Part shown: positions 56,154 through 64,000 of the stretch, piece by piece | Layout: every line of letters starts with the position of its first letter | How positions within the stretch are numbered: position 1 is the stretch's first letter | Source: Neobacillus sp. PS3-34 | GTDB lineage: Bacteria; Bacillota; Bacilli; Bacillales; Cytobacillaceae | Assembly (NCBI RefSeq): GCF_030915465.1 | Contig: NZ_CP133267.1 | Span: forward strand, 1,426,001-1,490,000 | Direction of reading: 5' to 3' | Length of the DNA stretch: 64,000 nucleotides | Notes under the pieces: model-generated | The model's input: the letters and a program-made list of their open reading frames with translations, nothing else | Told to the model about the DNA's origin: nothing | The model's database searches: none | Made by a program: the position numbers and the translations under genes

Positions 56154-57059
56154 ATGTACAAAATAGAATTGGATTTCGCTCCTGCGTATGAGTTGATTAC
56201 CAGCTTATACTTTTATATTAATAAAGACCGATTGAAAATTTATGAACTCGGCACTGAATGGAAAAAGAAAGTAGATGAAAGACTTAGACCAGCGTTTAAG
56301 GAAACTTTAAAAGATAAGCGCCTTGAGGTTCTTCATCGTATCAGCCTGCTCGTTCACAAGTGTCCTGGAAAGAGAACGCCAGAAAACTTTATAAATTGGT
56401 TTAAGGAATTATCTCCTTCTGAATTGTATGACTGCATGCTTCCCTGGGTACAGTCTGTTCCAAGAGATATGCTTGACTTGCATGAACATTTGGTTTACCT
56501 GTTTCATGAATGGAATGAACAATATTTCAGGCATATTGATTCAAATATCCTTGAAGCTCTGGAACAAGATGCAAGGGATAAAGAAGCCCTGCTGAATACA
56601 ATGAATGCTGATGATATCGTGGAATATAGTACGAACGGAATTAGCATTCAATCGGAGCGTATACAAAAAATTCTTCTGGTCCCTCAATACCATTATGCTC
56701 CTTCAAGTGTCATTGATTATTATGACGGGTTTATAACCTGCTTATATCCTATTGAGCTTGAAGAAAATACCCCATTTATAAAGAAAAGGGTGACTCATTA
56801 CTTTAATAGTTTGTCAGATCCAAATCGGATTTTAGTTCTTAAGAGTCTTTATTCAAAACAACGAACCTTTAAGGAGCTGGCGGAAATAACTAAATTGGCG
56901 AAGAGCAATTTGCATTATCATCTTGCCATGCTCAGGTCTGCCGGGCTAATTAGAGCACATCATTCAAGTGAAAGAGTTGAAAGCTACAGTCTTCGATTAG
57001 AAACGGTAGATAGTATGCAAAATAAATTGCTCTCTTACATTACGGAAGAACGCTTATGA
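56154..57059 (+). CDS. Winged-helix transcriptional regulator with large N-terminal domain
   Basis: 301 residues. The first 200 are helical and not recognised (KIELDFAPAYELITSLYFYI). The last 90 form an ArsR-like winged helix: LSDPNRILVLKSLYSKQRTF, then KELAEITKLAKSNLHYHLAMLRSAGLI-type, of which LAKSNLHYHLAMLRSAG is the recognition segment, and a wing ending ERVESYSLR. NCBI groups such proteins as DUF5937/HTH regulators. It overlaps the MFS gene by 4 bp (ATGA), so it probably controls that exporter from the palindrome upstream. Confidence 0.82.
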   Translation: MYKIELDFAPAYELITSLYFYINKDRLKIYELGTEWKKKVDERLRPAFKETLKDKRLEVLHRISLLVHKCPGKRTPENFINWFKELSPSELYDCMLPWVQSVPRDMLDLHEHLVYLFHEWNEQYFRHIDSNILEALEQDARDKEALLNTMNADDIVEYSTNGISIQSERIQKILLVPQYHYAPSSVIDYYDGFITCLYPIELEENTPFIKKRVTHYFNSLSDPNRILVLKSLYSKQRTFKELAEITKLAKSNLHYHLAMLRSAGLIRAHHSSERVESYSLRLETVDSMQNKLLSYITEERL

Positions 57060-58283
57060 GAAAAGGTGCATGGAATGGTTTTCATCCTGTTGTAAAAATG
57101 ATGCTCATTGGATCGTTCCTTACAAATGTAGGGAACGGCATGATTGTTCCTTATTTTGCTATTTATCTAGGGAAATATACGAATCTTACAATAGCCCAAA
57201 TAGGATTCATTATAGGGGCTAGTTCTTTGGCGGCGATGTTTGGTGGGTTTTTAGGGGGGCAACTTCAGATTTAATCGGAAGAAGAAAAGTAATGGTTGCT
57301 TCTTTATTCTTTTCTGCTTTCATTCTGTTTGGTTTTGCTCTCCATTCCTTTCCTATCGTGCTAATGATATTAACCATTATTAAAGGATTTACAATATCGT
57401 TTTTTGATCCTTGTTCCAAGGCCTTGATTGGAGATTTGACGGAGAGTAAAAAGCGGCTTAAAGTATTCTCGATGAAATATTTTTGTGGGAATCTGGGGTT
57501 TGCTATTGGCCGATTATCGGTACCATTTGGGGGTTAAAAGCCGCTAGCACAGTTCCATTTTATATTTCTTTTGTTATTTTTCTAACATATAGCATCCTGC
57601 TTAATACTCTTTTAATTAAATATAAAAGTAATGGTAATCCGGAGCCACAAAAGAAGGTAACGATGAAAGAGTCCATTAAGGCACTGGCAAAAGACAAGGT
57701 TCTATTTTTATTCCTGCTTGGAGGGATACTGGCTACAACAGTACATGGCCAATTTTCGGTCACTCTTTCCCAATATTTTTATGAGGATTTTAAACAAGGA
57801 CTGAAATTTTTAGGGATTTTATGGTCTTCCCATTCACTTGTTATCATTTTTTTAAGCATTCCCATATCAAGGTACATGGAAAAAAAATCACCTTTACATT
57901 CTATCTCAATAGGAACCCTCATGTTTGCTACAGGAATTGTAGGGTTTTGGTTATCTTTTAATTTTCTAACCTTATTATTTTCGATGATTGTTTTTACAAT
58001 AGGGGAAACTTTTCTTATCCCTGCGGAATATGCCATAATTGATGAAATAACTCCTGATAATATCAGAGGAAGCTATTACGGGGCGGTTAGCTTTACAACG
58101 CTCGGTTCATTTATCGGACCTGGATTATCAGGCTTGCTGTTAACTGTATTTAATAGCCATATTATGTTTTTATTTTTACTAATCGTTTCTCTCTTTAGTA
58201 TCTTATTTTATTTGTGGGGGATCCACTTAAATTTGAAAAAGCATCAAATTCAACCTCGTTTTTCCCCTGAAAATACGAATTAA
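57056..58283 (+). pseudogene. MFS transporter (two frame breaks)
   Basis: About 409 residues and 12 membrane helices after repair. The MFS loop motif GGQLSDLIGRRKVM lies across the first break (one T missing near 57264), and a second break is at GGCC 57508-57511 (one C missing; GPIIGTIWGLKAAS resumes). SFTTLGSFIGPGLSGLLL marks the C-terminal half. It is probably a drug or metabolite exporter, cotranscribed and translationally coupled with the upstream regulator. Confidence 0.83.
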
Positions 58284-58330
58284 TATCTTTACTGCATGCA
58301 TTTAACTTTAAATACTGGAAGGAAGATAGA

Positions 58331-58783
58331 ATGGCAGAGCACCGATTTCATTTAAAAGCAAACTGGCCGGGTTTGAGAAACGATGTAGGAACTATCGAAG
58401 CAGGTAATTTAATTACAAAGGTATCGATCCCGCCGGAAATGGATGGTCCCGGCATAGGTACCAATCCAGATGAAATGCTACTAGGGGCTGCGGCAACCTG
58501 TTATATTATTACACTCGCTGCGATGATGGAACGGAGTCATTTGCAGAAACAACAATTAACAATGGAATCGGAAGGAATTGTTGATGTGACTCGTGGAGTT
58601 ATTACTTATAAAAGAATTACTCATCACCCTCTTATTGTTTTAAAGCATGACGCGAGTGAAAAAGACCATGAACTGGCACAAACACTGGCTGAAAAAGCCG
58701 AAAAATCCTGCATGATTAGCCGGGCGCTTCAAGGCAATGTAATTATTGAAGTCAAGCCTGCTATCATGAATGGATCCTTATAA
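58331..58783 (+). CDS. ymaD: OsmC-family peroxidase-like protein (YmaD-like)
   Basis: 150 residues with the OsmC/Ohr fold. LLGAAATCYIITLAAMMER holds the first redox Cys and AEKSCMISRALQGN the second. Length and sequence (HRFHLKANWPGLRNDVGTIE) are very close to B. subtilis YmaD. These proteins reduce organic hydroperoxides with low-molecular-weight thiols. AAGGAAG precedes the ATG. It follows the MFS gene by 47 bp and is closed by repeat B copy 3. Confidence 0.88.
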   Translation: MAEHRFHLKANWPGLRNDVGTIEAGNLITKVSIPPEMDGPGIGTNPDEMLLGAAATCYIITLAAMMERSHLQKQQLTMESEGIVDVTRGVITYKRITHHPLIVLKHDASEKDHELAQTLAEKAEKSCMISRALQGNVIIEVKPAIMNGSL

Positions 58784-58791
58784 TGGACCAG

Positions 58792-59101
58792 GAACAAAAG
58801 GCGCAAGCGCCCTGGTTAGCCCCGACAGGCATAAGACGAATCACGCAGTCATCCTCGGAAAAGCTATCGCTTTTCCTTCGTGCGATGCGGATGCTTCCGA
58901 AGTGTTCCTTGTCCTGATTTCTGGAGTGATTTGGCTTATGACCCCGAGCTGCTCCAAGCATCACCTAAAGGTCATGCTTGGAGCAAGATATTCAAAGGTG
59001 CTATTCAAAGGTGAAAACTGGCTGGGTGCTGGAGCTAGATTAATACAACTTGTAGAAGTTATTCACATCATTTAATTTTATAATTTCCTAGACGACAAAA
59101 A
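58792..59101 (+). repeat. Repeat family B, copy 3 (long form)
   Basis: Almost identical to copy 2 at 12589, including the GGAAAAGC and GCTCCAAGCAT hairpins. It begins 9 bp after the ymaD-like stop, and its right end meets the T-tract of the peptidase terminator. Confidence 0.92.
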
Positions 59102-59123
59102 AGCAGCCCACAAGTGGGCTGCT
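59096..59123 (-). terminator. Terminator of the S9 peptidase gene
   Basis: AGCAGCCCAC and GTGGGCTGCT with a two-base loop, followed on the minus strand by TTTTTTGTCGTC (repeat B edge). Confidence 0.92.
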
Positions 59124-59135
59124 CCTCTTTAAGGA

Positions 59136-60937
59136 CTACTCAACCACAGTCGTTGCAACCTTCCCAATGTATTCATCAAGGAAGTCAGCCACACCGGTAT
59201 AGGCAGTAATATTATTCTTAAGCTTCACAAAGAAATGCCCTTCATCTTCAAACCGGATGTATTTAACAGGGTGGTTTCTGCTATTTAATTCATCTACAAT
59301 TTGCTCTGTTTCTTCTATTGGCACCCGCGGGTCGTTTGCTCCGTGAAGTACCATAACTGGGCATTGAATGTCTTTTGTGCGATGGAGCGGGTCAATCTCA
59401 TCAAAGAAATCGCCATCATTTTCAATGCTGCCATACTCGTCTTCTCTAAGCTTACGGCGCCATACACTGGTGTTTTCCAGGAACGTCCTGAAGCTGGATA
59501 TTCCGACGATATCGATCGCCGCAGACCATAATTCCGGATAATGGGTAATAGCTGCGAGAACCATAAATCCTCCATAGCTGCGCCCCATTACAGCAATTTT
59601 ATCAGGGTCCGCATTACCTTCCTCTTTAAGCCACTTCACAAGGGCAGTCAAATCCTTAACAGAATCCATCCTTTTTCTGGCATCATCCAAATGGGTATAG
59701 CTTTTCCCGTAACCTGTGCTCCCTCTTACATTTGGGGTGCATACCGCATACCCCCGACTCAGGAAATATTGTAGGAAAGGATTATAAACCGCGCGAATTT
59801 GAGATTCCGGACCTCCATGGACAAATACCACAACTGGCAGCTTGCCGTCAGCATTTTTGGCCTGTAATAAAAGGCAGGAACTTCAAGATTATCGAACGAT
59901 TTAAAGGTTATGAGCACCGGTTCAATCAACTGTTCTTCCACAACAGGCAATCGAGAAACATACGTCACCCTGGAAGATTGATAGGTTTTTAGGTCAAGCT
60001 CCCAAATATCAGAAGGCTGAGCTGCTCCATTAAACACATAAGCGAGCTTCTTGTTATCAGGTGAAAACGTCATGTCTGTGATAACCCCATCCGGAGTCTC
60101 CCACCTGCTAAAAGAATGCTTTTCTATATCATAAATAATGCCCTTTGACATTCCGCTTACATTAACTGAATAGGCCAGCAACTTATTATCAGGGGAAATC
60201 TTTAAATCCTCTAAGTCCCATTCCCTTTGGTCGATCCATTTTAATTCCTTCGCAGCGATATGGAGTGCTGCCAGGCCTGTGAATTCACGTCCTTTATTTG
60301 TTAAAACATACAGTTCGCTGCCATCAGTGCTGAACTGGGGATCTTCAAATTTCGCTTCCTCTTCATGAAGTGTCAGCCATGATAGTTCTCCAGTATTTAC
60401 ATCCAGCAATCCCAAATCATTATCAAGGTTAGAATTAACCTTTTCAATTAAAAGCGATTGCCCGTCTGGAGACCACTTCATCACATGATACATCCCGTCC
60501 CCCAAAAACACCTGCTTGATTTCAAGTGTCTCAAGGTTCTGAACATAAATATCAAAGTAAGCAGCATGTCTTCTGTTGCTTGCCCATGCAATCCAGGTTC
60601 CATCAGGAGAACTGCCTCCATATTGGTGGATATGGTCTAATGAGTCTGTAAGCGGCTGCAGTTCACCGTCACCATTTAATAAAAATAACTGCTGTTTTTC
60701 ATTTACTCCAACATCCATTCCAATAATGCGCTTAGAGGTTCCTGCTATGTAGCTGACAAACATAATTCTTTCTTCCGTGAAGGAACTTTGTGATGGCCAT
60801 CCTCCGTTAACATTAAGTTCCCACACCTGCGGTAGGCCAGTGTAATCCGTAATAAAACTAATTCTACTGCCATCAGGATGATATGCAGGCTGTCTTGCCG
60901 TACGAACATGTAAAAAGGGCTGTATTCCGATACTCAT
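59136..60937 (-). pseudogene. S9-family prolyl oligopeptidase-like peptidase (frame break)
   Basis: About 601 residues after repair. A seven-bladed beta-propeller comes first (repeated ISFITDYTG, MKWSPDGQSLLIEK, DLKISPDNKLLAYS, MTFSPDNKKLAYV). The alpha/beta-hydrolase domain follows, with GRSYGGFMVL (Ser), ANDPRVPIEE (Asp) and DEGHFF (His). The break is at the T-run 59854-59858 (one A missing on the coding strand), between FYYRPK and VVFVHGGPESQ. It should cleave acyl- or dipeptidyl-peptides in the cytoplasm. GGGGAG precedes ATG 60937. Confidence 0.86.
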
Positions 60938-60984
60938 TTATTCTCCCCTTCTCTACTGCTTAATTTCTTATCTCAAACTGATAG

Positions 60985-62394
60985 TTATGCTTCAATGCTT
61001 TCGTGTGTTTCCTTGAGTGCAGAAGCGAAACCGGACAGCATATAAGCCATATGGACAATCCCCTGTTCAAAATCTTCAAGGCGGATTGATTCATTTGGAG
61101 CATGTGCCTTGGATTGGATCCAGCCTACTCCTGTGCTGACGATTGGAAGCTGCAGCTGTGCACCGAATTCAAACATTGGTCCAGTACCGGCAGAATTTGG
61201 AGCGAGTACGGTTCCAGCTGGGTATACTTCGTTTGCGGTGTCAATTACATGTTTTACAAACGGATGTTTATAATTTGATCGGTAAGCTTTTTGGCCATTT
61301 ACAAGAGTTGCCTCTATATCATGGAATCCGTGTTTTTGCAGGTGCTTTTTAATGCATTCCAAAATATGATCCGGGTCCTGCCCAGGTACCAATCGGCAAT
61401 CTATTTTAGCCTTCGCATTTTTTGGAAGAACGGTTTTGGTTCCATCACCGGTATATCCGCTGACTAGACCACAGATCGTCATTGTCGGATGAAAAACCAT
61501 TGCTTCTCTTGGATCCTGGCCTTTAACCGCCGTAATAAGAGGCCGCTTTAATCCATAAAGCTTGCTTACTGCCTCTTCATCGAAAGGCAGAGCTTGGACC
61601 GCTTGCTTTTCTTCCTCAGTCGGCGGGATTATACCTTCATAAAAGCCTTCTACTAAAATTTCATTCTCTTGATTTTTCATTGTTGCGAGAGCCTGAACCA
61701 ATCTCCATGCTGCATTATCTACATAGGCTCCAACCGAGGAGTGCATGTCAATATCCGCACCCTTGCAGCTAAGCTCTAAATACGCCATTCCTTTTATTCC
61801 AGCAACCATATTGATTCTTTCTTCGGCGTCTTTTCCGCCAAATTCCCAAATACAAGCATCAGCCTTAAATAATTCCTTATATTCTCTCAAATACGGAGCA
61901 AGACTCGGACTTCCAATTTCTTCTTCGCCTTCTATTAAAAATTTAATATTGCAAGGCAGCCCGCCACCTGCTTTTTGCAGAACTTTAATTGCAGTCAAAC
62001 GGGCAACCAAATCACCTTTATTATCGGCAACTCCTCTGGCAAAAAGAACACCATCTTTAATCACAGGACTAAACGGTTCTGAATTCCATTCATCCAAAGG
62101 ATCAGGAGGCTGAACATCATAATGATTATAAAATAATAATGTTTTAGTATCATCACCCTTTTCACCAGCTTCGAAACTTGCATAAACTACCGGATTTCCC
62201 CCTAAATTATCCAGCACCTGCGCCTCACCGCCAGCATCATGAACCATTTTCACAACATATTCGACTGTTTCCGGGATAGCAGTTCCTTGAGCAGAGATCG
62301 TCGGAAATGATAAATATTCCTTTAAAATTTCAACAGAATCCGTAACTAACTCTTTCGTATAAAGTCTTAGCTCGTCCAATTGTGGATTAACCAT
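60985..62394 (-). CDS. M20-family dipeptidase
   Basis: A 469-residue two-zinc peptidase of the CNDP/PepV-like M20 group. YNHYDVQPPDPLDEW has zinc His and Asp, ARGVADNKGDL the second Asp, and FLIEGEEEIGSPSL the catalytic Glu and zinc Glu. A dimerisation lid and a C-terminal His region (GVGWIQSKAHAPNESIRLED) follow. The frame is intact. ATG 62394 has AGGAGG eight bases upstream. It lies 47 bp before the S9 peptidase gene on the same strand, so the two probably form a peptide-use operon. Confidence 0.93.
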   Translation of the reverse strand: MVNPQLDELRLYTKELVTDSVEILKEYLSFPTISAQGTAIPETVEYVVKMVHDAGGEAQVLDNLGGNPVVYASFEAGEKGDDTKTLLFYNHYDVQPPDPLDEWNSEPFSPVIKDGVLFARGVADNKGDLVARLTAIKVLQKAGGGLPCNIKFLIEGEEEIGSPSLAPYLREYKELFKADACIWEFGGKDAEERINMVAGIKGMAYLELSCKGADIDMHSSVGAYVDNAAWRLVQALATMKNQENEILVEGFYEGIIPPTEEEKQAVQALPFDEEAVSKLYGLKRPLITAVKGQDPREAMVFHPTMTICGLVSGYTGDGTKTVLPKNAKAKIDCRLVPGQDPDHILECIKKHLQKHGFHDIEATLVNGQKAYRSNYKHPFVKHVIDTANEVYPAGTVLAPNSAGTGPMFEFGAQLQLPIVSTGVGWIQSKAHAPNESIRLEDFEQGIVHMAYMLSGFASALKETHESIEA

Positions 62395-62483
62395 CAAAAC
62401 AGCCTCCTAATAAAATATAATATTATTATTATTTCGGTATTCGAAGAAAAATTCCTTTGTATTTTCTAAATATTTTGCAAAAA

Positions 62484-62661
62484 GAACAAAAGACGCAAGC
62501 GCCCTGTTTAGCCCCGACAGGCATAAGACGAATCACGCAGGAAATCCTGATTTCTGGAGTGATTTGGCTTATGACCCCGAGGGGCTGGGAGCTGGAGCTA
62601 GATTAATACAACTTGTAGAAGTTTTCCACATCATTTAATTTTATAATTTCCTAGACGACAA
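62484..62661 (+). repeat. Repeat family B, copy 4 (short form)
   Basis: Same short form as copy 1 with a few changes (AAGACGCAAGCGCCCTGTTT). Its right end meets the T-tract of the next peptidase's terminator. Confidence 0.9.
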
Positions 62662-62684
62662 AAAAGGCAGGAATCCTGCCTCCT
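62660..62684 (-). terminator. Terminator of the second M20 peptidase gene
   Basis: AAGGCAGGA and TCCTGCCTT, nearly loop-free, followed on the minus strand by TTTTTTGTCGTC (repeat B edge). Confidence 0.9.
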
Positions 62685-62690
62685 TATAAT

Positions 62691-63962
62691 CTATTTTTTT
62701 GTCAGCAGCGGTTGGCTTACATTTTCCACTCCGACCAGTCCAAGCATTGTTAAAAATATCTTTTGAACACCATAAAAGGCATCCTTCGGATTATAGTATT
62801 CCTCTAAAGTATGACAGCCGCCAAACTCACCGCCACCTCCAAGTGTCACGGCAGGAATGCCTAAACTAATTGGTACATTCGAATCCGTACTGCTTGGGTC
62901 ATCTAAAATCGGCTCAAACCCAAGTACATTTGCAGAAGCCAGGGAAGCTTGAACAATGATGCTGTCTTCTGGCTGTGAACCCGCCGGTGTCACCGACTAG
63001 TTTAATGTCAACTTGAATTTGATCGGTATCCCATCGTTTATTTTCCTCTTCAGCCGCTTTTTTTAGAATGGTAATGACCTGGTCCTCTAGTTCTGTTAAT
63101 GCAACAGGAGAAACAGACCGCATATCAATAAGCATATTAGCACTCGCTGAAATCGTATTGACTGACGTTCCACCATTGATGGTTCCAACATTAAACGTTG
63201 TCTTTGGATCATTTGGAGTTTGAATGTCACTTATCATCGCAACCGCTCTTCCCAAAGCGTGGATTGCACTTGGAGTTCCAAAATCCCCAAAACTATGTCC
63301 GCCAGGCCTGTGTAGGTTACTCTGTATCTGCGGCTTCCTGTGGCAAGGTAAGTAATACGTTCAGGACTGCCAGGTTCTATCGAAATAAAGCCATCGATAT
63401 CCAGATTTTTCTCGAAAAGCGCCTTAACCCCATTTAAATCGCCTAGTCCTTCTTCACCAACAGTAGCGCCAAAGATGATGTCCCCTTCAGTATGTATATC
63501 AGCTTTTTCAATAGCCCTTAAAAGGGTAAGAACAGCCGCTAACCCTCTTCCATTATCAGAAATTCCTGGTGCATAAATCCTCCCATCCCGCTCTTTTGCT
63601 ACAACGTCCGTTCCTTCAGGAAACACGGTGTCAAGGTGAGAGGAAACAACCAGCTTTGGCCCTATTCCCTTTCCTCGCCGAATGCCAAATACATTTCCTT
63701 GACTATCTATCTCTACATTCTCCAAACCATACTCTACTAACCTTTGCTTATAATCCAGACCGCGTTCCTGCTCCTGAAAAGTCGGGGCAGCTATAGCCGT
63801 AATGGAGATTTGCTCGGCTGTGGTATTTTTGTTATCTTCCTTAAGGAAATCCAGCCCTATCCTTACCTTTGAGTCACTTAATAATTTTTCAAAGATTTTA
63901 TTTGTTTCATCCGAGATTAGTTCCAATGCTTTTTTACCAGTGTTTATTGCACTATTGCCCAT
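62691..63962 (-). pseudogene. M20-family metallopeptidase, peptidase T-like (two frame breaks)
   Basis: About 424 residues after repair. VVSSHLDTVFPEGTDV (zinc His, Asp), APGISDNGRGLAAVL, GATVGEEGLGDLNG (catalytic and zinc Glu), the lid RRYRVTYTGPGGHSFGD across the first break, and a C-terminal LGGGGEFGGCHTLEEYY with the last zinc His. Frame is lost at GGCC 63305-63308 (one C) and near 62985-62995 (net one extra base or two missing). It is probably a cytoplasmic aminopeptidase. Its beginning at 63962 is only 38 bp from the window edge. Confidence 0.82.
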
Positions 63963-64000
63963 TCTTCCAATCCCCTTTTTAAAAATTAGATGTGCCTTCA

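Overview
The window is about 64 kb of an A+T-rich Bacillaceae chromosome. Closest in feel are Bacillus, Cytobacillus, Mesobacillus and Neobacillus. The evidence is the AGGAGG-type ribosome binding sites with frequent TTG and GTG starts, the many B. subtilis-like genes (pgcA, yhcT, yhcU, yhcW, ykaA-pit, deoR-deoC-cdd, metNPQ, rib operon, yvgN, yxcD, ymaD), the Firmicute riboswitches (FMN, SAM-I, c-di-GMP-I), and the typical Bacillus intergenic repeats. No rRNA, tRNA, CRISPR array or prophage was seen.

Layout. 0-9 kb: end of pgcA, yhcU, yhcT, a stress membrane protein, phosphate uptake (ykaA-pit), yhcW, a purine permease, a YitT protein and an aldo/keto reductase. 9-12.5 kb: an ECF S component with a TudS-like desulfidase, then aspartase. 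12.9-23.5 kb, all minus strand: an apparent exopolysaccharide operon reading diguanylate cyclase (Hpt-REC-GGDEF-REC), HEAT-repeat membrane protein, family-2 glycosyltransferase, membrane-anchored glycosidase-like protein, CheY-like regulator, hybrid histidine kinase. 23.7-27.7 kb: proC, a 3-methyladenine glycosylase and the deoxyribonucleoside genes. 27.8-34.4 kb: an MMPL exporter, a cupin, and a 2-oxoacid:ferredoxin oxidoreductase operon. 34.6-46 kb: a chemoreceptor under a c-di-GMP riboswitch, a secreted nucleotidase, an SDR/ArsR pair, an ion permease, yvgN, yxcD and a PspA pair. 46-49 kb: ribE-ribBA-ribH behind an FMN riboswitch, without ribD. 49-58.8 kb: an amidohydrolase, metNPQ, a cluster of four SAM-I-type riboswitches, an esterase, an epimerase, a regulator-exporter pair and an OsmC protein. 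59-64 kb: three peptidases.

Two things colour the whole window. First, 19 genes carry about 28 single-base frame breaks, mostly losses in short G/C runs and often at GGCC where repair gives GGGCC or GGCCC. Housekeeping genes such as ribBA and metQ are hit, so most breaks look like sequence error rather than gene decay; I merged the pieces and marked the break sites. Second, four copies of a 180-310 bp repeat all lie directly at the U-tract of the intrinsic terminator of a minus-strand gene.

The best candidates for something undescribed are the phosphorelay-linked c-di-GMP/exopolysaccharide operon, the four-riboswitch SAM cluster around an FbpA-like small protein and an esterase, and the terminator-associated repeat.
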